Source: Candidatus Aphodoplasma excrementigallinarum (GTDB taxonomy: Bacteria > Bacillota > Clostridia > UBA1381 > UMGS1253). Taken from it: a stretch of DNA of 7,377 bases. The position numbers and the translations under genes are program-made. Under the pieces are notes generated by a model, which was not told where the DNA came from, did no database searches, and was given only the letters and a program-made list of their open reading frames with translations. Numbering within the stretch: position 1 is the first letter of the stretch; every line of letters starts with the position of its first letter. Shown here one piece after another: positions 6,475 through 7,377 of the stretch. The stretch covers positions 1-7,377 of the forward strand of contig DVOF01000239.1 of NCBI GenBank assembly GCA_018713805.1, in the 5' to 3' direction.

Positions 6475-6954
6475 ATGATATTGTATTGCTTACTGGGCAT
6501 ATTGCTGGTCGCGGCGGACCAGCTTACGAAATACTGGGCGAAAAACGCCCTTGCAAATGGAGCCACGGTGGACTTTATCCCGCATGTGATGGACTTTGCC
6601 TATGTGGAGAACCGCGGCGCAGCGTTTGGGATTTTGCAGGATACGCGCTGGCTGCTGATAGGCATGACGGTCGTTGTGCTGGGCGTCATCCTGGTTTTTG
6701 CATGGAAGTCGAAAAAGCGGCATCCGGTGTTTCTTTTGTCGGTTGCGCTTATTTTTGCCGGCGGGATTGGGAATTTGATTGATCGGCTGTTTTTCGGCTA
6801 TGTCACGGACTTTTTGCATTTGCTTTTTATGGAGTTCCCGTGCTTTAACCTTGCGGATGTATGCGTCTGCGTGGGCGGCGCGCTGATTGTGATTTATCTG
6901 CTGTTTTTGGACAAACCGGCGCAGGCAGAGAAAAAGGTGGAGTCCGATGAATGA
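6475..6954 (+). CDS. lspA: Lipoprotein signal peptidase (signal peptidase II)
   Basis: LspA is an integral-membrane aspartyl protease that removes the signal peptide from diacylated prolipoproteins. The 159-residue protein shows four membrane segments, about 2-16, 58-77, 85-104 and 125-146. Family motifs appear in order: DQLTKYWAK (15-23), VENRGAAFG (44-52), GGIGNLIDRLFFGYVTDFLH (96-115) and FNLADVCVCVG (124-134). The catalytic aspartates are Asp103 and Asp128. A short charged tail (DKPAQAEKKVESDE) ends the protein. The start at ATG 6475 has AAGGCGG 8 bases upstream. The last eight bases overlap the next gene, so the two are likely translationally coupled. lspA followed by an RluA-family gene is the same order as in B. 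subtilis (lspA-ylyB). Confidence 0.97.
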   Translation: MILYCLLGILLVAADQLTKYWAKNALANGATVDFIPHVMDFAYVENRGAAFGILQDTRWLLIGMTVVVLGVILVFAWKSKKRHPVFLLSVALIFAGGIGNLIDRLFFGYVTDFLHLLFMEFPCFNLADVCVCVGGALIVIYLLFLDKPAQAEKKVESDE

Positions 6955-7377
6955 AACGATTTATTTAACTGTGGGGCAGGACGACGGGGGCAAGCGGCTC
7001 GACGCATTTGTGGGCGGCGCTGCCCCTTCTTTGTCGCGCTCGCATGCGGCAAAACTGATTGAGGCGGGCTATGTCATCCGGGACGGGGAAGCCCTTAACA
7101 AAAAATATAAGGTGCAGGTCGGCGAGCAAATCTGCGTTAAAGTCCCGCCGGCACAGGAGTACAGCGTGGAGGCGCAGGCGATCCCGCTCGACATCGTGTA
7201 CGAGGACGACGACCTGCTCGTAATCAACAAGCCGCAGGGCATGGTTGTCCATCCTGCGCCGGGGAACTATGACGGAACGCTCGTCAATGCGCTGATGGAG
7301 CATTGCAAGGGGTCGCTCTCCGGCATAAACGGCGTTATGCGCCCGGGAATCGTACACCGGATCGATAAGGATACGTC
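6947..7377 (+). CDS. rluD: RluA/RluD-family 23S rRNA pseudouridine synthase (3' end missing)
   Basis: The first 143 residues of an RluA-family pseudouridine synthase, running off the right edge. The enzyme isomerises uridine to pseudouridine, for RluD in helix 69 of 23S rRNA; the exact target here is inferred. An N-terminal S4 RNA-binding domain is visible from GKRLDAFV through SLSRSHAAKLIEAGYVIRDG to GEQICVKVPP (about 15-66). The catalytic domain then begins: IPLDIVYEDDDLLVINKPQGMVVHPAPGN and finally GIVHRIDKDTS, where Asp140 is the catalytic aspartate. The full protein would normally be about 300 residues, so roughly half is missing. The start is ATG 6947, preceded by AGGTGGAG (6935-6942) and overlapping the lspA stop by eight bases. 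Presence of an S4 domain and the lspA neighbourhood favour the RluD/YlyB branch over RluA, which lacks S4. Confidence 0.93.
   Translation, partial: MNETIYLTVGQDDGGKRLDAFVGGAAPSLSRSHAAKLIEAGYVIRDGEALNKKYKVQVGEQICVKVPPAQEYSVEAQAIPLDIVYEDDDLLVINKPQGMVVHPAPGNYDGTLVNALMEHCKGSLSGINGVMRPGIVHRIDKDT

Noticed and set aside
6504..6523. GCTGGTC / GACCAGC hairpin shortly after the lspA start
   Set aside because: Seven base pairs with a six-base loop is expected by chance in a window this size, there is no T-run, and the bases encode the conserved AADQLT motif.

Overview
The window reads as a chromosomal stretch from a Firmicutes (Clostridia-type) bacterium of moderately high GC, roughly mid-50s percent by sampling lines. 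The evidence is the gene order sepF - yggT/ylmG - ylmH - divIVA - ileS, followed further on by lspA and an RluA/RluD-type pseudouridine synthase (ylyB in Bacillus subtilis). This is the conserved tail of the Gram-positive division/cell-wall cluster. SepF, YlmH and DivIVA together point to a Gram-positive lineage. I cannot assign a genus; a Christensenellales- or Oscillospirales-like organism would fit, but that is a guess.

Layout: every gene is on the + strand and tightly packed. Positions 1-399 hold the 3' part of sepF (its start lies off the left edge). They are followed by yggT (437-700, TTG start), ylmH (732-1511, GTG start), divIVA (1562-2032, very strong Shine-Dalgarno) and ileS (2049-4847). 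A terminator-like hairpin follows ileS at 4865-4888. Next come a small GNAT acetyltransferase (4925-5326) and aroB (5367-6452), neither of which belongs to the Bacillus arrangement. The classical order resumes with lspA (6475-6954), which overlaps the pseudouridine synthase gene (6947 to the right edge, incomplete). No intergenic gap exceeds 80 bases, and I see no tRNA, rRNA, CRISPR array or insertion sequence.

How the genes work together: SepF, YggT/YlmG and DivIVA act at the membrane in Z-ring tethering, septum/nucleoid organisation and polar marking. YlmH and the pseudouridine synthase both carry S4 RNA-binding domains and act on the ribosome or rRNA. IleS charges tRNA-Ile, LspA matures lipoproteins, and AroB makes 3-dehydroquinate for the shikimate pathway. 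The set looks like housekeeping co-expression rather than one dedicated pathway.

I found no convincing new biological system. The observations most worth a second look are a perfect 14-bp inverted repeat with a T-rich tail inside the 5' coding part of ylmH (807-850), the terminator plus GNAT/aroB interruption between ileS and lspA, the lack of a T-box before ileS, an extra CxxC pair in IleS, and a Gly in DivIVA where B. subtilis has the membrane-binding Arg18.
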